In this document: in pieces, positions 24,369 through 33,444 of the stretch | How the letters are laid out: each line of letters starts with the position of its first letter | Numbering within the stretch: position 1 is the stretch's first letter | Source: an uncultured Roseovarius sp. | GTDB taxonomy: Bacteria; Pseudomonadota; Alphaproteobacteria; Rhodobacterales; Rhodobacteraceae | Direction: 5' to 3' | NCBI GenBank assembly: GCA_947496175.1 | Contig: CANMBU010000001.1 | Location: 620,001 to 684,000 of the forward strand | DNA: 64,000 nt | The notes under the pieces: model-generated | Databases searched by the model: none | What the model saw: the letters and a program-made list of their open reading frames with translations, nothing else | What the model was told of the DNA's origin: nothing | Translations under genes and position numbers: made by a program

Positions 24369-24415
24369 GCACCGACCTTTCCAAAAATGCGCGAACAGGA
24401 GGGAAAGGTCGGTGC
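24369..24415. terminator. Long inverted repeat downstream of ccoP
   Basis: Perfect 14-bp arms GCACCGACCTTTCC and GGAAAGGTCGGTGC enclose 19 nt. It is 44 nt after the ccoP stop on the minus strand and is probably the 3' end of ccoNOQP mRNA; the T run after it is poor (TTGTTTA), so it may instead be a stabilising hairpin. Confidence 0.6.
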
Positions 24416-24458
24416 TAAGTCCTCGGGATCACCTGACCCCGGGGATCGTTCTTAAACT

Positions 24459-25325
24459 TTACTCGCCACCACCAAGCTGGTGGACGTAGGCTGTGACAGC
24501 GCGGATCTCAGCCTCAGTCAGGCGGCTGTTCCAGTTGGGCATGACGCCAAAACGTGCGTTGTTCACTGTTTCCATGAGAGATGCGTAGTCTCCGCCATAG
24601 AGCCAGATCGCGTCATTCAGGTTCGGTGCTCCCTGAAAGACATCGCCTTCCGCCGCTTCGCCATGGCACGCCGCGCAATTGTCAGCATAAACCGTAGCAC
24701 CAGCTTCGACTTGAGCAGGGTCCTGCGCCTCACCGGACAAGGACATCACATAGTTGACCACTTGCACGATTTCTTCTTCGGCCAATAACTCATCGCGTCC
24801 AAAGGCCGGCATTTCGGAGTAGCGCGCATCGGGGTCTTCCTCGTTGCGGATACCATGGCTGATGGTGAGATGGATGTCTTCCATCGTACCACCCCAGAGC
24901 CAGTCGTCGTCTGATAGTGTGGGATAACCGACAAATCCGCCCCCTTCGCGCCCATGACACTGCACGCACCAAGTGTTGAACACCGCCTCACCAGCCGAAC
25001 GCGCATAGCCCTGCAGCTCTGCATCACTGGTAATCTCAGTGAGTTCGACACTGGCAAGCCTTGTGTTGATCTCGGCGTTAGCAGCCTCGGCTTCTTCGAT
25101 GTCGGCAGCGACATTGGCCCGTGTCGACCATCCCATGTACCCTTCGGTTGCACCTGAAATCATTGGCCAGGCGGGATAAGCCACCGTGTACCAAACGCCC
25201 CAGATGATGGTGATGTAGAACACCCAAACCCACCAGCGTGGCAAGGGATTGTTCAGCTCTTCGATACCGTCCCACTCATGACCTGTAGTTCCGACATCGG
25301 GTTTATCTTCTGGTTTTTGAGCCAT
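24459..25325 (-). CDS. ccoP: cbb3 cytochrome oxidase subunit III (diheme cytochrome c)
   Basis: 288 residues: N-terminal membrane anchor (WWVWVFYITIIWGVWYTVAY) and two cytochrome c domains with heme-binding CVQCH (about residue 118) and CAACH (about 219), each with a distal Met in a typical position (SEMPAFGRD and GVMPNW). Passes electrons from soluble cytochrome c to CcoO. It follows ccoQ by 3 nt. Starts HEWDGIEELNNPLPRWW, the classic CcoP N-terminal signature. Confidence 0.96.
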   Translation of the reverse strand: MAQKPEDKPDVGTTGHEWDGIEELNNPLPRWWVWVFYITIIWGVWYTVAYPAWPMISGATEGYMGWSTRANVAADIEEAEAANAEINTRLASVELTEITSDAELQGYARSAGEAVFNTWCVQCHGREGGGFVGYPTLSDDDWLWGGTMEDIHLTISHGIRNEEDPDARYSEMPAFGRDELLAEEEIVQVVNYVMSLSGEAQDPAQVEAGATVYADNCAACHGEAAEGDVFQGAPNLNDAIWLYGGDYASLMETVNNARFGVMPNWNSRLTEAEIRAVTAYVHQLGGGE

Positions 25326-25328
25326 GTC

Positions 25329-25523
25329 TCAATCCTCCTCAGAGGCAGGTCCGGTATCGGACACAGGTGCATTTTCATGCCGGAAGGGGATTCGCGACAC
25401 GCTGTCATAGGCGTTTGTGGCACCAGGGCGCATGACCCAGATGACCACGCCGACAAAGAAGGTGAAGAGCGCCAACAGCATCCAGCTGTCTGCAAAGGCG
25501 CGGAGAAGTGTATAGGTTTCCAT
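25329..25523 (-). CDS. ccoQ: cbb3 oxidase subunit CcoQ
   Basis: 64 residues: one membrane helix (SWMLLALFTFFVGVVIWVM) and a short polar tail (RHENAPV). It stabilises the core complex. Placed between ccoO (12 nt) and ccoP (3 nt), the usual order. Confidence 0.92.
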   Translation of the reverse strand: METYTLLRAFADSWMLLALFTFFVGVVIWVMRPGATNAYDSVSRIPFRHENAPVSDTGPASEED

Positions 25524-25535
25524 CCGTTTTCTCCT

Positions 25536-26264
25536 TTACCGGCTGGCCACGGGTGTGAAGGTCGAGAAATCAACCAACGTGCCCAACATTTGCAGATAGG
25601 CAATCACTGCATCAGCCTCGCTGATGCCCGGAGCATCATCAAAGTTACGCACCTGAACGGTCTCGCCGTAGCGCTCCAGAAGCCCGTCAAAGTCCTCATC
25701 AGGGTTCGCCTGAACCAGGAAGTCAGCTTGCGCGCTCTCGATCATTTCATCGGTGTAGGGAACACCTACAAATCGATGTGTCTTCAGCAAGTCTTCGATG
25801 TATTCACCATCGATCAGGCGGTCTTCGAGGTAGCCATATTTTGGCATGACCGACTCTGGCACCACAGACTGCGGATCACGCAGGTGGTCCAGATGCCAGG
25901 CATCCGAATATCGTCCACCCACACGCGCCAGATCTGGCCCGGTGCGCTTCGATCCCCATTGGAAAGGGTGATCATACTTGCTTTCTGCCGCAAGGCTGTA
26001 GTGGCCATAGCGTTCGACCTCGTCCCGCATTGGGCGGATCATCTGACTATGACAGACATAACATCCTTCGCGGATATAGATATCACGCCCGGCCAACTCG
26101 AGAGGTGTATAGGGGCGCATGCCCTCAACCTCTTCGATCGTGTTTTCCAGCCAGAAAAGCGGTGCGATTTGCACGATGCCCCCGATGGTCACCACGAGAA
26201 AGGCAAAGATTGCCAACAGGGTTACGTTCTTTTCGAGAACTGTATGTTTGTCGAGAATTCCCAT
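25536..26264 (-). CDS. ccoO: cbb3 oxidase subunit II (monoheme cytochrome c)
   Basis: 242 residues: one N-terminal membrane helix ([20 protein letters not shown]) and a cytochrome c domain with heme motif CYVCH, followed by [18 protein letters not shown] and an axial Met in VMPKYGYL. Accepts electrons from CcoP and feeds CcoN. Lies 15 nt after ccoN. Confidence 0.96.
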   Translation of the reverse strand: MGILDKHTVLEKNVTLLAIFAFLVVTIGGIVQIAPLFWLENTIEEVEGMRPYTPLELAGRDIYIREGCYVCHSQMIRPMRDEVERYGHYSLAAESKYDHPFQWGSKRTGPDLARVGGRYSDAWHLDHLRDPQSVVPESVMPKYGYLEDRLIDGEYIEDLLKTHRFVGVPYTDEMIESAQADFLVQANPDEDFDGLLERYGETVQVRNFDDAPGISEADAVIAYLQMLGTLVDFSTFTPVASR

Positions 26265-26279
26265 TATCTGCCCCTCCTC

Positions 26280-27884
26280 TTATTCGGCCGGGACCGCGGA
26301 GTTGTCGGCTTGGATAGCCGGGCTCCGACGAACAGTCATGTAAAGGTTGTAGCACATGATGATTGCGCCGCTCAGGAACATCACCCCGCCAAGACCGCGC
26401 ACGACATACATCGGCAGTTTGGCAGAAACGGTGTCCGCGAAAGAGTTCACCAGGAAGCCGTTGGCATCCACTTCGCGCCACATCAGGCCCTCCATGATGC
26501 CGGTCACCCACATGGATGCGGCATAGAGGATGATGCCAATCGTCGCGAGCCAGAAGTGCCAGCTTACAAGGCTGAGGCTATAGAGCCGCTCCTTGTTCCA
26601 CAGCTTCGGCACCAGGAAGTAGAGGCAGCCAAAGGTGATCATACCGTTCCAGCCCAGAGCGCCGGAATGCACGTGACCAATGGTCCAGTCGGTGTAGTGC
26701 GACAGGCTGTTGACCGCGCGGATCGACATCATCGGCCCTTCAAAGGTCGACATTCCATAGAAGCCAAGGCTAATCACCATCATCCGGATCACCGGATCAG
26801 TGCGCAGCTTGTCCCAGGCGCCCGAGAGCGTCATCAGACCATTGATCATGCCACCCCAGCTGGGCATCCACAGGATCACCGAAAACACCATGCCAAGGGT
26901 CGCGGCCCAGTCCGGCAGAGCGGTGTAGTGCAAGTGGTGCGGACCCGCCCAGATATACAGAAAGATCAGCGCCCAGAAATGGATGATTGACAATTTGTAG
27001 CTGTAAACCGGGCGACCAGCCTGCTTGGGCACAAAGTAGTACATCATCGCCAGGAACCCGGCGGTCAGGAAAAAGCCTACCGCGTTGTGGCCATACCACC
27101 ACTGCGTCATGGCATCCTGTACGCCACTGAAAAGCTGAACCGACTTGGAGCCCCAGATTGAGACCGGGATCGACAGGTTGTTGATCAGGTGCAGCATGGC
27201 AACCGTGATGATAAAGCTCAGATAGAACCAGTTTGCGACATAGATGTGCGGCTCTTTACGCTTCACCAGCGTACCGACAAAGACGGCCAGATAGGTCACC
27301 CAGACAATCGTCAGCCACCAATCGACATACCATTCAGGTTCTGCATACTCTTTGCCCTGCGTCGCGCCGAGCAGATAGCCCGTGGCCGCCAGAACGATAA
27401 CAAGCTGAAAACCCCAAAACACGAACCAAGCAAGATTACCGCCCCAGAGGCGTGCAGCAGAGGTGCGCTGAACCACATAGAAGGACGTGGCAATTAGGGC
27501 ATTGCCCCCAAACGCAAAGATCACCGCACTTGTGTGCAGCGGTCTGAGACGTCCAAAGTTCATGTATCCTTGCGCCCATTCAAAGTTGAGCGCCGGAAAC
27601 GCCAGTTGGAAGGCAATGAACGTTCCGGCCAGGAATCCGACAATACCCCAAAGCGCTGTTGCGATGACCCCAGCCCGGATTACGCCATCCATATACTCAT
27701 TAGAATAATCCCGCGTATCGGCGGGCTCATCGGTGTTACGCAACACCCAGACGAACATTCCGCCCGCCACAAGTGCTATCGTCAAAGCGTTGACCAGATA
27801 GGCCAGATCGCGCGCATAATTTGCCGCAATCAACGCGAAAAAGGTGATGAGCCCCAACGCGATAAGCTTGATATAGTTCAGCAT
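26280..27884 (-). CDS. ccoN: cbb3 oxidase catalytic subunit I
   Basis: 534 residues, about 12 membrane helices, with the heme-copper ligands visible: the heme b His in RPLHTSAV, the CuB/Tyr cluster region [10 protein letters not shown], the His pair in AGPHHLHYT, and the heme b/b3 pair in [13 protein letters not shown]. High-affinity terminal oxidase reducing O2 at low tension. The ATG at 27884 follows AAGGGAC. An FNR box centred 102 nt upstream fits a class II promoter with CATAAG (27952-27957, minus strand) as the -10 element. Confidence 0.97.
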   Translation of the reverse strand: MLNYIKLIALGLITFFALIAANYARDLAYLVNALTIALVAGGMFVWVLRNTDEPADTRDYSNEYMDGVIRAGVIATALWGIVGFLAGTFIAFQLAFPALNFEWAQGYMNFGRLRPLHTSAVIFAFGGNALIATSFYVVQRTSAARLWGGNLAWFVFWGFQLVIVLAATGYLLGATQGKEYAEPEWYVDWWLTIVWVTYLAVFVGTLVKRKEPHIYVANWFYLSFIITVAMLHLINNLSIPVSIWGSKSVQLFSGVQDAMTQWWYGHNAVGFFLTAGFLAMMYYFVPKQAGRPVYSYKLSIIHFWALIFLYIWAGPHHLHYTALPDWAATLGMVFSVILWMPSWGGMINGLMTLSGAWDKLRTDPVIRMMVISLGFYGMSTFEGPMMSIRAVNSLSHYTDWTIGHVHSGALGWNGMITFGCLYFLVPKLWNKERLYSLSLVSWHFWLATIGIILYAASMWVTGIMEGLMWREVDANGFLVNSFADTVSAKLPMYVVRGLGGVMFLSGAIIMCYNLYMTVRRSPAIQADNSAVPAE

Positions 27885-27979
27885 TTTCTTGTCCCTTTGT
27901 CGCTTCTCTGCACGAGCTGAGCACAGGTGCAGGCACTTTCAGACATGCCTGCTTATGGACAGAAGGCCGGGGACCTACC

Positions 27980-27993
27980 TTGATCTGAGTCAA
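27980..27993. promoter_or_regulatory. FNR/FnrL box between ccoN and universal stress gene
   Basis: TTGATCTGAGTCAA. Its centre is 41.5 nt from a start point near 27945 on the minus strand, with CATAAG at the -10 position, so it should activate ccoNOQP. It may also control the divergent stress protein gene at 28102. Confidence 0.8.
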
Positions 27994-28101
27994 GATTTTC
28001 AAAGCCTTCGCAGGAAAATGTCTGATTTGATTGACATCAAAGACGTGAACCGGGCCTTGCATAAAATACACCAGCGCGACGCTTAATGGAGGGAACTATA
28101 G

Positions 28102-28944
28102 ATGGCCTGGAAAAATCTGTTTTGCGCGTTCTCCAACACATCATTTGTAAAACCCACGCTCACTCATGCTGCCGCCCTTGCCGCCGCGCATCAGGCTCAT
28201 CTCGACGTTCTCTGCCTTGGCGTGAACCGCTTCAGTTCTGACTTCTTCTTTGCTGGTGGTACGGCTATTGCACTGTCCGACCGGCTGGAGTCTTGTCAGC
28301 AAGAGGCCGTTGAGATCGAAGGTGCTGTGCGCGAAGTGTTAAACACCCAGACAGACATTAGTTGGTCATGTAGTCAGGGCATGGCCCAATTGGTCGACAT
28401 GGGACACCTGGTTTCGTCCAAGGCGCGATTTTCGGATCTGGCGATACTGCCATCGCCCTACGGTGCCAGCCGCGGACCCGAAGCCGAGCCTTTAACAGAA
28501 TCTGTTATGTTTGACGCACATGCACCGACTTTGATCTTGCCAGACGGCGCGCCCATGGCCACGCACCAAAGGCATATCTTAGTAGCCTGGAACGAAAGCC
28601 CAGAAGCATTAACAGCAATCCGCGCAAGTTTGGACATCCTCAAAGAAGCGGAGAAAGTCACTGTTGTCATGATCGACCCGCCTGATCACGGTCCGGATAG
28701 GTCTGATCCTGGTGGGTTGCTCTCACAATATCTTGCGCGGCACGGCATCAAGGTCGATATTGATGTGTTGTCAAAGAATATGCCCCGCGTGTCGGACGTG
28801 TTGTCTCGTCACGCGCTCGACACTCAGGCTGACCTGATCGTCATGGGCGCATATGGGCATTCCCGGTTTCGCGAAGCTGTCTTTGGCGGTGCGACTCGCG
28901 GCATGCTGGAACGCGCACCGGTGCCCATCCTGATGGCACGGTAG
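28102..28944 (+). CDS. Universal stress protein, two-domain
   Basis: 280 residues, two UspA-like domains. The C-terminal half has the ATP-binding loop pattern GAYGHSRFREAVFGG followed by RAPVPILMAR; the N-terminal half is degenerate. Strong ribosome site GGAGGGA before ATG 28102. Divergent from ccoN with a shared FNR box, an arrangement common in roseobacters, so it is probably made at low oxygen. Partner and exact function unknown. Confidence 0.88.
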   Translation: MAWKNLFCAFSNTSFVKPTLTHAAALAAAHQAHLDVLCLGVNRFSSDFFFAGGTAIALSDRLESCQQEAVEIEGAVREVLNTQTDISWSCSQGMAQLVDMGHLVSSKARFSDLAILPSPYGASRGPEAEPLTESVMFDAHAPTLILPDGAPMATHQRHILVAWNESPEALTAIRASLDILKEAEKVTVVMIDPPDHGPDRSDPGGLLSQYLARHGIKVDIDVLSKNMPRVSDVLSRHALDTQADLIVMGAYGHSRFREAVFGGATRGMLERAPVPILMAR

Positions 28945-28953
28945 GGGCGTCTT

Positions 28954-29445
28954 CTACTGGGCCAGCCTTTCAAAGGACAGGCGCAATTCTGAGGATTGGC
29001 GCACACCTTGCAAGGTTTCGACCAAATTGCCCTCGCCGTCAAACAACAACAGGGTCACATGCGGCACGCCAAAGCGCCCGGCAAATGATTGTCCTTCTTG
29101 GGTTTTGATATCTGCCACAAGATATTGCAACTCGTCTTGGCCAAATCCCTTGAGGGCCTGGCGCGTCTGACTTTGCAATGCGTTGCAGATCGGACATTGC
29201 GGGTCATGGACCTGCACAACTGTAGGCACTCCCTGGCCCAAACGCGTCAAATCGCGTTCGGCCACTTTGGCCCGAACCGAACGCGCCCCGAACAAGGTTG
29301 CGCCACCCAGAACAACAATGCCACCGCCAATCCACGCCATCTTATTGAGAAATCTACGCCTGTCCGGAGCCGCAGGCATTTGCTGCGCGCTAGATTTGTT
29401 CTTCTTGGATTTGGCGGGTTGACTGCGTTTGGCCTTCTTTTTCAC
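28954..29445 (-). CDS. Membrane-anchored thioredoxin-like protein (CPIC)
   Basis: 163 residues from a GTG at 29445: a very basic N-terminus (KKKAKRSQPAKSKKNK), one membrane helix (WIGGGIVVLGGATLFGA) and a periplasmic thioredoxin fold with active site CPIC in HDPQCPICNAL, then FGVPHVTLLLFDGEGNLV. An ATG at 29505 would add 20 residues that are not typical. The stop is only 9 nt from the convergent stress protein gene. Position beside fnrL and cco genes hints at a role in cytochrome c or copper-protein maturation, but that is inference. Confidence 0.75.
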   Translation of the reverse strand: MKKKAKRSQPAKSKKNKSSAQQMPAAPDRRRFLNKMAWIGGGIVVLGGATLFGARSVRAKVAERDLTRLGQGVPTVVQVHDPQCPICNALQSQTRQALKGFGQDELQYLVADIKTQEGQSFAGRFGVPHVTLLLFDGEGNLVETLQGVRQSSELRLSFERLAQ

Positions 29446-29546
29446 AATATTTATTCCAGAATTAACAAATCGACTGTGGGGTTCGAATAGCACACACTGG
29501 CGCAATCAGAGTGCTTATCCCATTCACATTGTTGTGAAAAAGCAGC

Positions 29547-30293
29547 CTAGCTCAGCATGCCGCCGTCGCTGTCATCCCCGGCTTCATCCAGTAACCGATC
29601 GAAATCAGGCACGTTTACCAATCGCTTACCCTGCAATTCGATGACACCGTCCTTCTTAAGGGCGGAAATCTGACGGCTCACTGTCTCAAGCGTTAAGCCG
29701 AGGTAATCCGCCATCGCTTCACGGGTCAAAGGCAGCTCAAAGGACATTGCTCCACCTGCTTGTCCTAAATTGAGCGTGGCATTGCGGCGCGCTAAAATCG
29801 ACAGGAAAGACGCGATTTTTTCGCGCGCGGTTTTGCGACCGAGCAGAAGCATCCATTCACGCGCCGCGTCCAACTCATCCAGTGTCATTTCGAGAAGTCG
29901 CTGCGCTATATGCGGTGTTTTTGCGATCATGTCTTCGAAAGGTCCCTTGCGAAAACAGCACATGACCATGTCGGACACTGCAACCACATCATAGGCGGCT
30001 GTCTCTCGACCAGGGCGACCAACAAAATCGCTGGGCAAAAGAAGCCCTACCATCTGCGTGCGACCGTCCTCCATGGTTTGCGTCAGAGTGGCAATGCCCG
30101 TCACAACCGAGCCAACGAAGTCCATCTGATCCCCGGCCCAGATAACGGTGCGACCCGCTTCAAAGCTTCGGTAATACTTGATCTGGTCAAGTTGCTCCAA
30201 TTCGTCCGCTTCGCAGCGGGCGCACACGGCCCGGTGGCGAATAGGACAATCCCCACAATCCCGCGGCCCGGGGTTTTTCAGGTCGTTAAGCAT
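29547..30293 (-). CDS. fnrL: Oxygen-sensing regulator FnrL
   Basis: 248-residue Crp/Fnr-family activator. Four N-terminal Cys (C13, C16, C24, C27) and the pair C112/C113 provide ligands for an O2-labile 4Fe-4S cluster; the cNMP-like barrel follows, and the C-terminal helix-turn-helix reads LTREAMADYLGLTLETVSRQISALKK, with the E-xx-SR recognition motif of FNR. The ATG follows GGAGGC. An FNR box lies 21 nt upstream of its start, where binding would block its own transcription. Divergent from hemN, as in other Rhodobacteraceae. Confidence 0.95.
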   Translation of the reverse strand: MLNDLKNPGPRDCGDCPIRHRAVCARCEADELEQLDQIKYYRSFEAGRTVIWAGDQMDFVGSVVTGIATLTQTMEDGRTQMVGLLLPSDFVGRPGRETAAYDVVAVSDMVMCCFRKGPFEDMIAKTPHIAQRLLEMTLDELDAAREWMLLLGRKTAREKIASFLSILARRNATLNLGQAGGAMSFELPLTREAMADYLGLTLETVSRQISALKKDGVIELQGKRLVNVPDFDRLLDEAGDDSDGGMLS

Positions 30294-30313
30294 ACGCCTC
30301 CAAAGCCTCGAGC

Positions 30314-30327
30314 TTGATCGAGATCAA
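30314..30327. promoter_or_regulatory. FNR box between fnrL and hemN
   Basis: TTGATCGAGATCAA is a full match to TTGATnnnnATCAA. Its centre is 41.5 nt from 30362, and TAGCTT (30350-30355) fills the -10 position for hemN. It is 21 nt before the fnrL ATG on the other strand. Confidence 0.9.
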
Positions 30328-30362
30328 AGTTAAAATAAACACCCTGCCTTAGCTTATCCCAT

Positions 30363-31718
30363 ATGATTGAGAAAAAACAACTGGCACGGCTCGGCTTGTT
30401 CGATGCCAAATTGCCACGGTACACAAGCTATCCGACCTCTCCGCATTTCTCAGAAGATGTGCAGGATGGCCATTTTCGCACGTGGATCGAGACCCTGCCC
30501 AAAGGCAGCGCCATCTCGCTTTACCTGCACATCCCGTTCTGCCGTCGGCTATGCTGGTTTTGTGCCTGCCGCACACAGGGCACCCAGAACGATGCCCCGG
30601 TCATTGCTTATCTCAAAGTTCTGAAAGCCGAACTCGACCTGCTGAAAGAGGCTTTGCCGGAAGGGATCTCTTTGTCGCGCCTGCATTGGGGAGGTGGAAC
30701 GCCAACCCTGCTATCAGCGCCGATGATGACCGAATTGGCCGGGAAAATTCGCGAAACAATTCCATTCGGCTCAGACACGGAATTCTCTGTCGAAATCGAC
30801 CCCAATGAGATTGACGAGCCGCGCCTTGATGCCTTGGCCGCCGCCGGTATGAATCGCGCGTCCATAGGCGTGCAGGATTTCGACCCAAACATCCAACAAA
30901 CCATTGGCAGGCTGCAAAGCTACGAGATCACGCGCGACGCTGTCGAAGCCATTCGCGCGCGTGGTATCAAGAGCCTGAACACCGATATTCTTTACGGTCT
31001 TCCGCATCAGAACCGAAAACGCATCACCGAAAGCGTGCAGAAACTCTTGTCGCTCTCGCCTGATCGTGTCGCGCTTTATGGCTATGCACACGTGCCTTGG
31101 ATGGCCAAGCGACAGCAATTGATCCCATCCGATGCCATGCCGACACCCGAAGAGCGGCTTGAGCTTTTTGAGACCGCGCGCAGGCTCTTTGCCTGGGACG
31201 GATACCAGGAAATAGGCATAGACCATTTCGCAGCACCCGAAGACGGCCTAAGCACGGCCAAAGCCGACGGCCGCCTGCGCCGCAACTTTCAAGGCTACAC
31301 GGATGACACATCCGAAGCCTTGGTTGGGCTCGGAGCTTCGGCCATTTCTAGGTTCCCTCAAGGTTATGCACAAAACGCCTCTGCGACCGGCGCCTACACC
31401 AAGGCGATCCGGGCAGGCAATTTCGCAACAAGCCGTGGACATTGCTTTAAGGGCGAAGATCTTATGCGTGCGCGCCTGATCGAAGCGGTTATGTGTGACT
31501 TCCACATATCAACCGAAGAAATTTGTGACAGCTTTGATGTCCCCCGCAAACGCATCCAGGACATGTTCCAAAAAACCTCAGATGAGTTTGAAGGCATATT
31601 GGATGTGCGTAAAGACGGGCTCTTTGTGCCTCCTGAGGCACGGTCTCTGACGCGCATGATCGCGCGCAGATTCGATGCCTACGACCTGAGCCGTGCTGGG
31701 CACAGCACCGCCATCTAG
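30363..31718 (+). CDS. hemN: Oxygen-independent coproporphyrinogen III dehydrogenase
   Basis: Radical-SAM enzyme of 451 residues that makes protoporphyrinogen IX without oxygen, supplying heme for the cytochromes next door. The cluster motif is C60-xxx-C64-xx-C67 (FCRRLCWFCAC), the SAM-binding GGGTP follows (HWGGGTPTLLS), and PRYTSYPTSPHF at the N-terminus is the HemN signature. No ribosome site precedes ATG 30363; the FNR promoter geometry predicts transcription from about the start codon, i.e. a leaderless mRNA. Convergent with rimI, 5 nt apart. Confidence 0.95.
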   Translation: MIEKKQLARLGLFDAKLPRYTSYPTSPHFSEDVQDGHFRTWIETLPKGSAISLYLHIPFCRRLCWFCACRTQGTQNDAPVIAYLKVLKAELDLLKEALPEGISLSRLHWGGGTPTLLSAPMMTELAGKIRETIPFGSDTEFSVEIDPNEIDEPRLDALAAAGMNRASIGVQDFDPNIQQTIGRLQSYEITRDAVEAIRARGIKSLNTDILYGLPHQNRKRITESVQKLLSLSPDRVALYGYAHVPWMAKRQQLIPSDAMPTPEERLELFETARRLFAWDGYQEIGIDHFAAPEDGLSTAKADGRLRRNFQGYTDDTSEALVGLGASAISRFPQGYAQNASATGAYTKAIRAGNFATSRGHCFKGEDLMRARLIEAVMCDFHISTEEICDSFDVPRKRIQDMFQKTSDEFEGILDVRKDGLFVPPEARSLTRMIARRFDAYDLSRAGHSTAI

Positions 31719-31723
31719 GGTTA

Positions 31724-32140
31724 TCAGCGCAAGCGTTTTTCCATGACAATCGCGTCCACGCGACCGTTTGGCGTGCCATAATACGCTTTGCGACGACCAA
31801 TCTCGGCATAGTGCGCCTTCTGATAAAGCTGTATCGCCGCAATATTGTCGGACGCCACCTCCAGGAAAATCCGCAACGCGCCGCTTTCTTTGGCATGATG
31901 CTCCAGTCTCTGGAGGCGGTCATGTGCCAGACCTTGGCGGCGGCATTGTGGATCGCAGACAAGCGTCAAAAGCTCAGCCTCATCTGCCACCACGCGTCCC
32001 AGCGCAAAGGCGTCATTATCCCCGACAAGCAATATTTTGTCATTCTGCAAAAGATCAAAAAACTCGCCGACACTCCACGCTCGGCCCTGCCCTTCAAATG
32101 CGCGTTCGTGCAAGGCCGCTAGGTCTTCAGGTTTCATCAT
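31724..32140 (-). CDS. rimI: GNAT acetyltransferase RimI
   Basis: 138 residues of the GNAT fold, with acetyl-CoA binding loop in DPQCRRQGLAHDRL and C-terminal ASDNIAAIQLYQKAHYAEIGRRKAYY, as in ribosomal-protein-S18-alanine acetyltransferases. The loop Q/R-xx-G-x-A is slightly changed (RRQGLA). It overlaps tsaB by 14 nt; rimI-tsaB linkage is widespread. Confidence 0.85.
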   Translation of the reverse strand: MMKPEDLAALHERAFEGQGRAWSVGEFFDLLQNDKILLVGDNDAFALGRVVADEAELLTLVCDPQCRRQGLAHDRLQRLEHHAKESGALRIFLEVASDNIAAIQLYQKAHYAEIGRRKAYYGTPNGRVDAIVMEKRLR

Positions 32141-32792
32141 CCAGCATCACCGGCGCTGTATCTCGCGATGGCGCAGCATCAGGAGGTTTAAGGTAAAGAG
32201 GAGTGGGTCGCGCAGTCTCAGATTGCCAACGCTGTGCCGCAATACGTGCCACGGCAGACCCTGGTGCATATTTGGCAGGCGCGGCATCGACGCGCAGAGG
32301 CGCAGCTAAAGCCACGGCGCCAGTCCCAACGCACTTAAGACCCGGTTCAGCCCAGTCCGCAGGAACATCTACGAGCGCAATCATTTGCTTTGCAATCTTG
32401 GTATGCGTGCCAAACCCGGCGACATAAACATACTCGCGCGGCGCGGTAAGGCTGCTGATTACAGGGCCGTCGGCCCCCAAAGCCAGCGCGTCCAGCAAAT
32501 CAACGCCCACCGCAGGTACATTGAGCGACAATGCAAGCCCACGCGCGGCAGCAACAGAGATGCGTATACCCGTAAAATTCCCTGGCCCAACACCCACACC
32601 AATCGCAGAAAGATCGCGCCAAGTCACACCGCCGCGTTCAAGACACCCCTCCAAAACAGGAAGAAGCGCTTCAGCTTGACCTTTCGACATGTCCTCGTAG
32701 AAATCGGCCAGAACTACGTCGCCCTGCAAAAGCAAAGCTCCGCACCAAGGCCCTGATGTGTCAAAGCCCAGAATCACGGGCGGTTCGTTCAT
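32127..32792 (-). CDS. tsaB: tRNA t6A modification protein TsaB
   Basis: 221 residues, ASKHA-fold partner of TsaD in synthesis of threonylcarbamoyl-adenosine in tRNA. Typical stretches: ILGFDTSGPWCGALL, GVGVGPGNFTGIRI and RGLALSLNVPAVGVD. The ATG at 32792 is preferred to a TTG at 32801 that overlaps the nfuA stop. It lies in a nfuA-tsaB-rimI operon. Confidence 0.92.
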   Translation of the reverse strand: MNEPPVILGFDTSGPWCGALLLQGDVVLADFYEDMSKGQAEALLPVLEGCLERGGVTWRDLSAIGVGVGPGNFTGIRISVAAARGLALSLNVPAVGVDLLDALALGADGPVISSLTAPREYVYVAGFGTHTKIAKQMIALVDVPADWAEPGLKCVGTGAVALAAPLRVDAAPAKYAPGSAVARIAAQRWQSETARPTPLYLKPPDAAPSRDTAPVMLDDET

Positions 32793-32797
32793 GGGTA

Positions 32798-33358
32798 TCA
32801 AAGACCGACGGGGCGGACCTCGGTCACTTCTGGGATGTAGTGCCGCAGCAGGTTTTCAATCCCCATTTTCAGGGTGATTGTTGACGATGGGCACCCTGCG
32901 CATGCGCCTTGCATGTGCAAATACACAACGCCACGCTCAAATCCATGGAACGTGATGTCACCACCATCTTGTGCCACTGCCGGGCGCACGCGCGTATCCA
33001 GAAGCTCTTTGATCTGGCCAACGATCTCTGCGTCTTCGCCGTCATGCTCGGCATGTCCCGAAGGCGCTGCGTCACCAGTAATCACAGGCTGACCCGATTG
33101 GAAATGCTCCATGATGGCGCCCAGTATAGCGGGCTTCACATGGTCCCAATCCACACCTTCGGCCTTGGTCACGGTGACGAAATCATTCCCCAGAAATACA
33201 CCTGTCACGCCTTCAACGCCAAAAACGCGAGCTGCGAGTGGAGATTTTTCAGCCGAGTCCACATTTGGAAAGTCAGCGGTCCCCGCCTCAAGCACGGCTT
33301 GGCCTGGAAGGAACTTTAATGTCGCAGGGTTTGGGGTTGATTCAGTCTGAATAAACAT
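32798..33358 (-). CDS. nfuA: NifU-family Fe-S carrier (NfuA-like)
   Basis: 186 residues: N-terminal Nfu_N domain (MFIQTESTPNPATLKFLPG) and C-terminal NifU domain with the cluster-binding CAGC (GACAGCPSSTITLKMGIE). Delivers Fe-S clusters to target proteins. It is the first gene of the operon with tsaB and rimI. Confidence 0.93.
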   Translation of the reverse strand: MFIQTESTPNPATLKFLPGQAVLEAGTADFPNVDSAEKSPLAARVFGVEGVTGVFLGNDFVTVTKAEGVDWDHVKPAILGAIMEHFQSGQPVITGDAAPSGHAEHDGEDAEIVGQIKELLDTRVRPAVAQDGGDITFHGFERGVVYLHMQGACAGCPSSTITLKMGIENLLRHYIPEVTEVRPVGL

Positions 33359-33444
33359 AGGTCCGGCCTTTCGCTGGGGTTATTCAGGATATGAGCAGCT
33401 ACACCCGCAGAGTCAAGGTTTGGAACGATTCTAAATTGGTCGCC

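Noticed and set aside
25278..26990. 570-codon plus-strand open frame across ccoQ, ccoO and ccoN
   Set aside because: Complete overlap with three certain cco genes; composition is that of an antisense frame.
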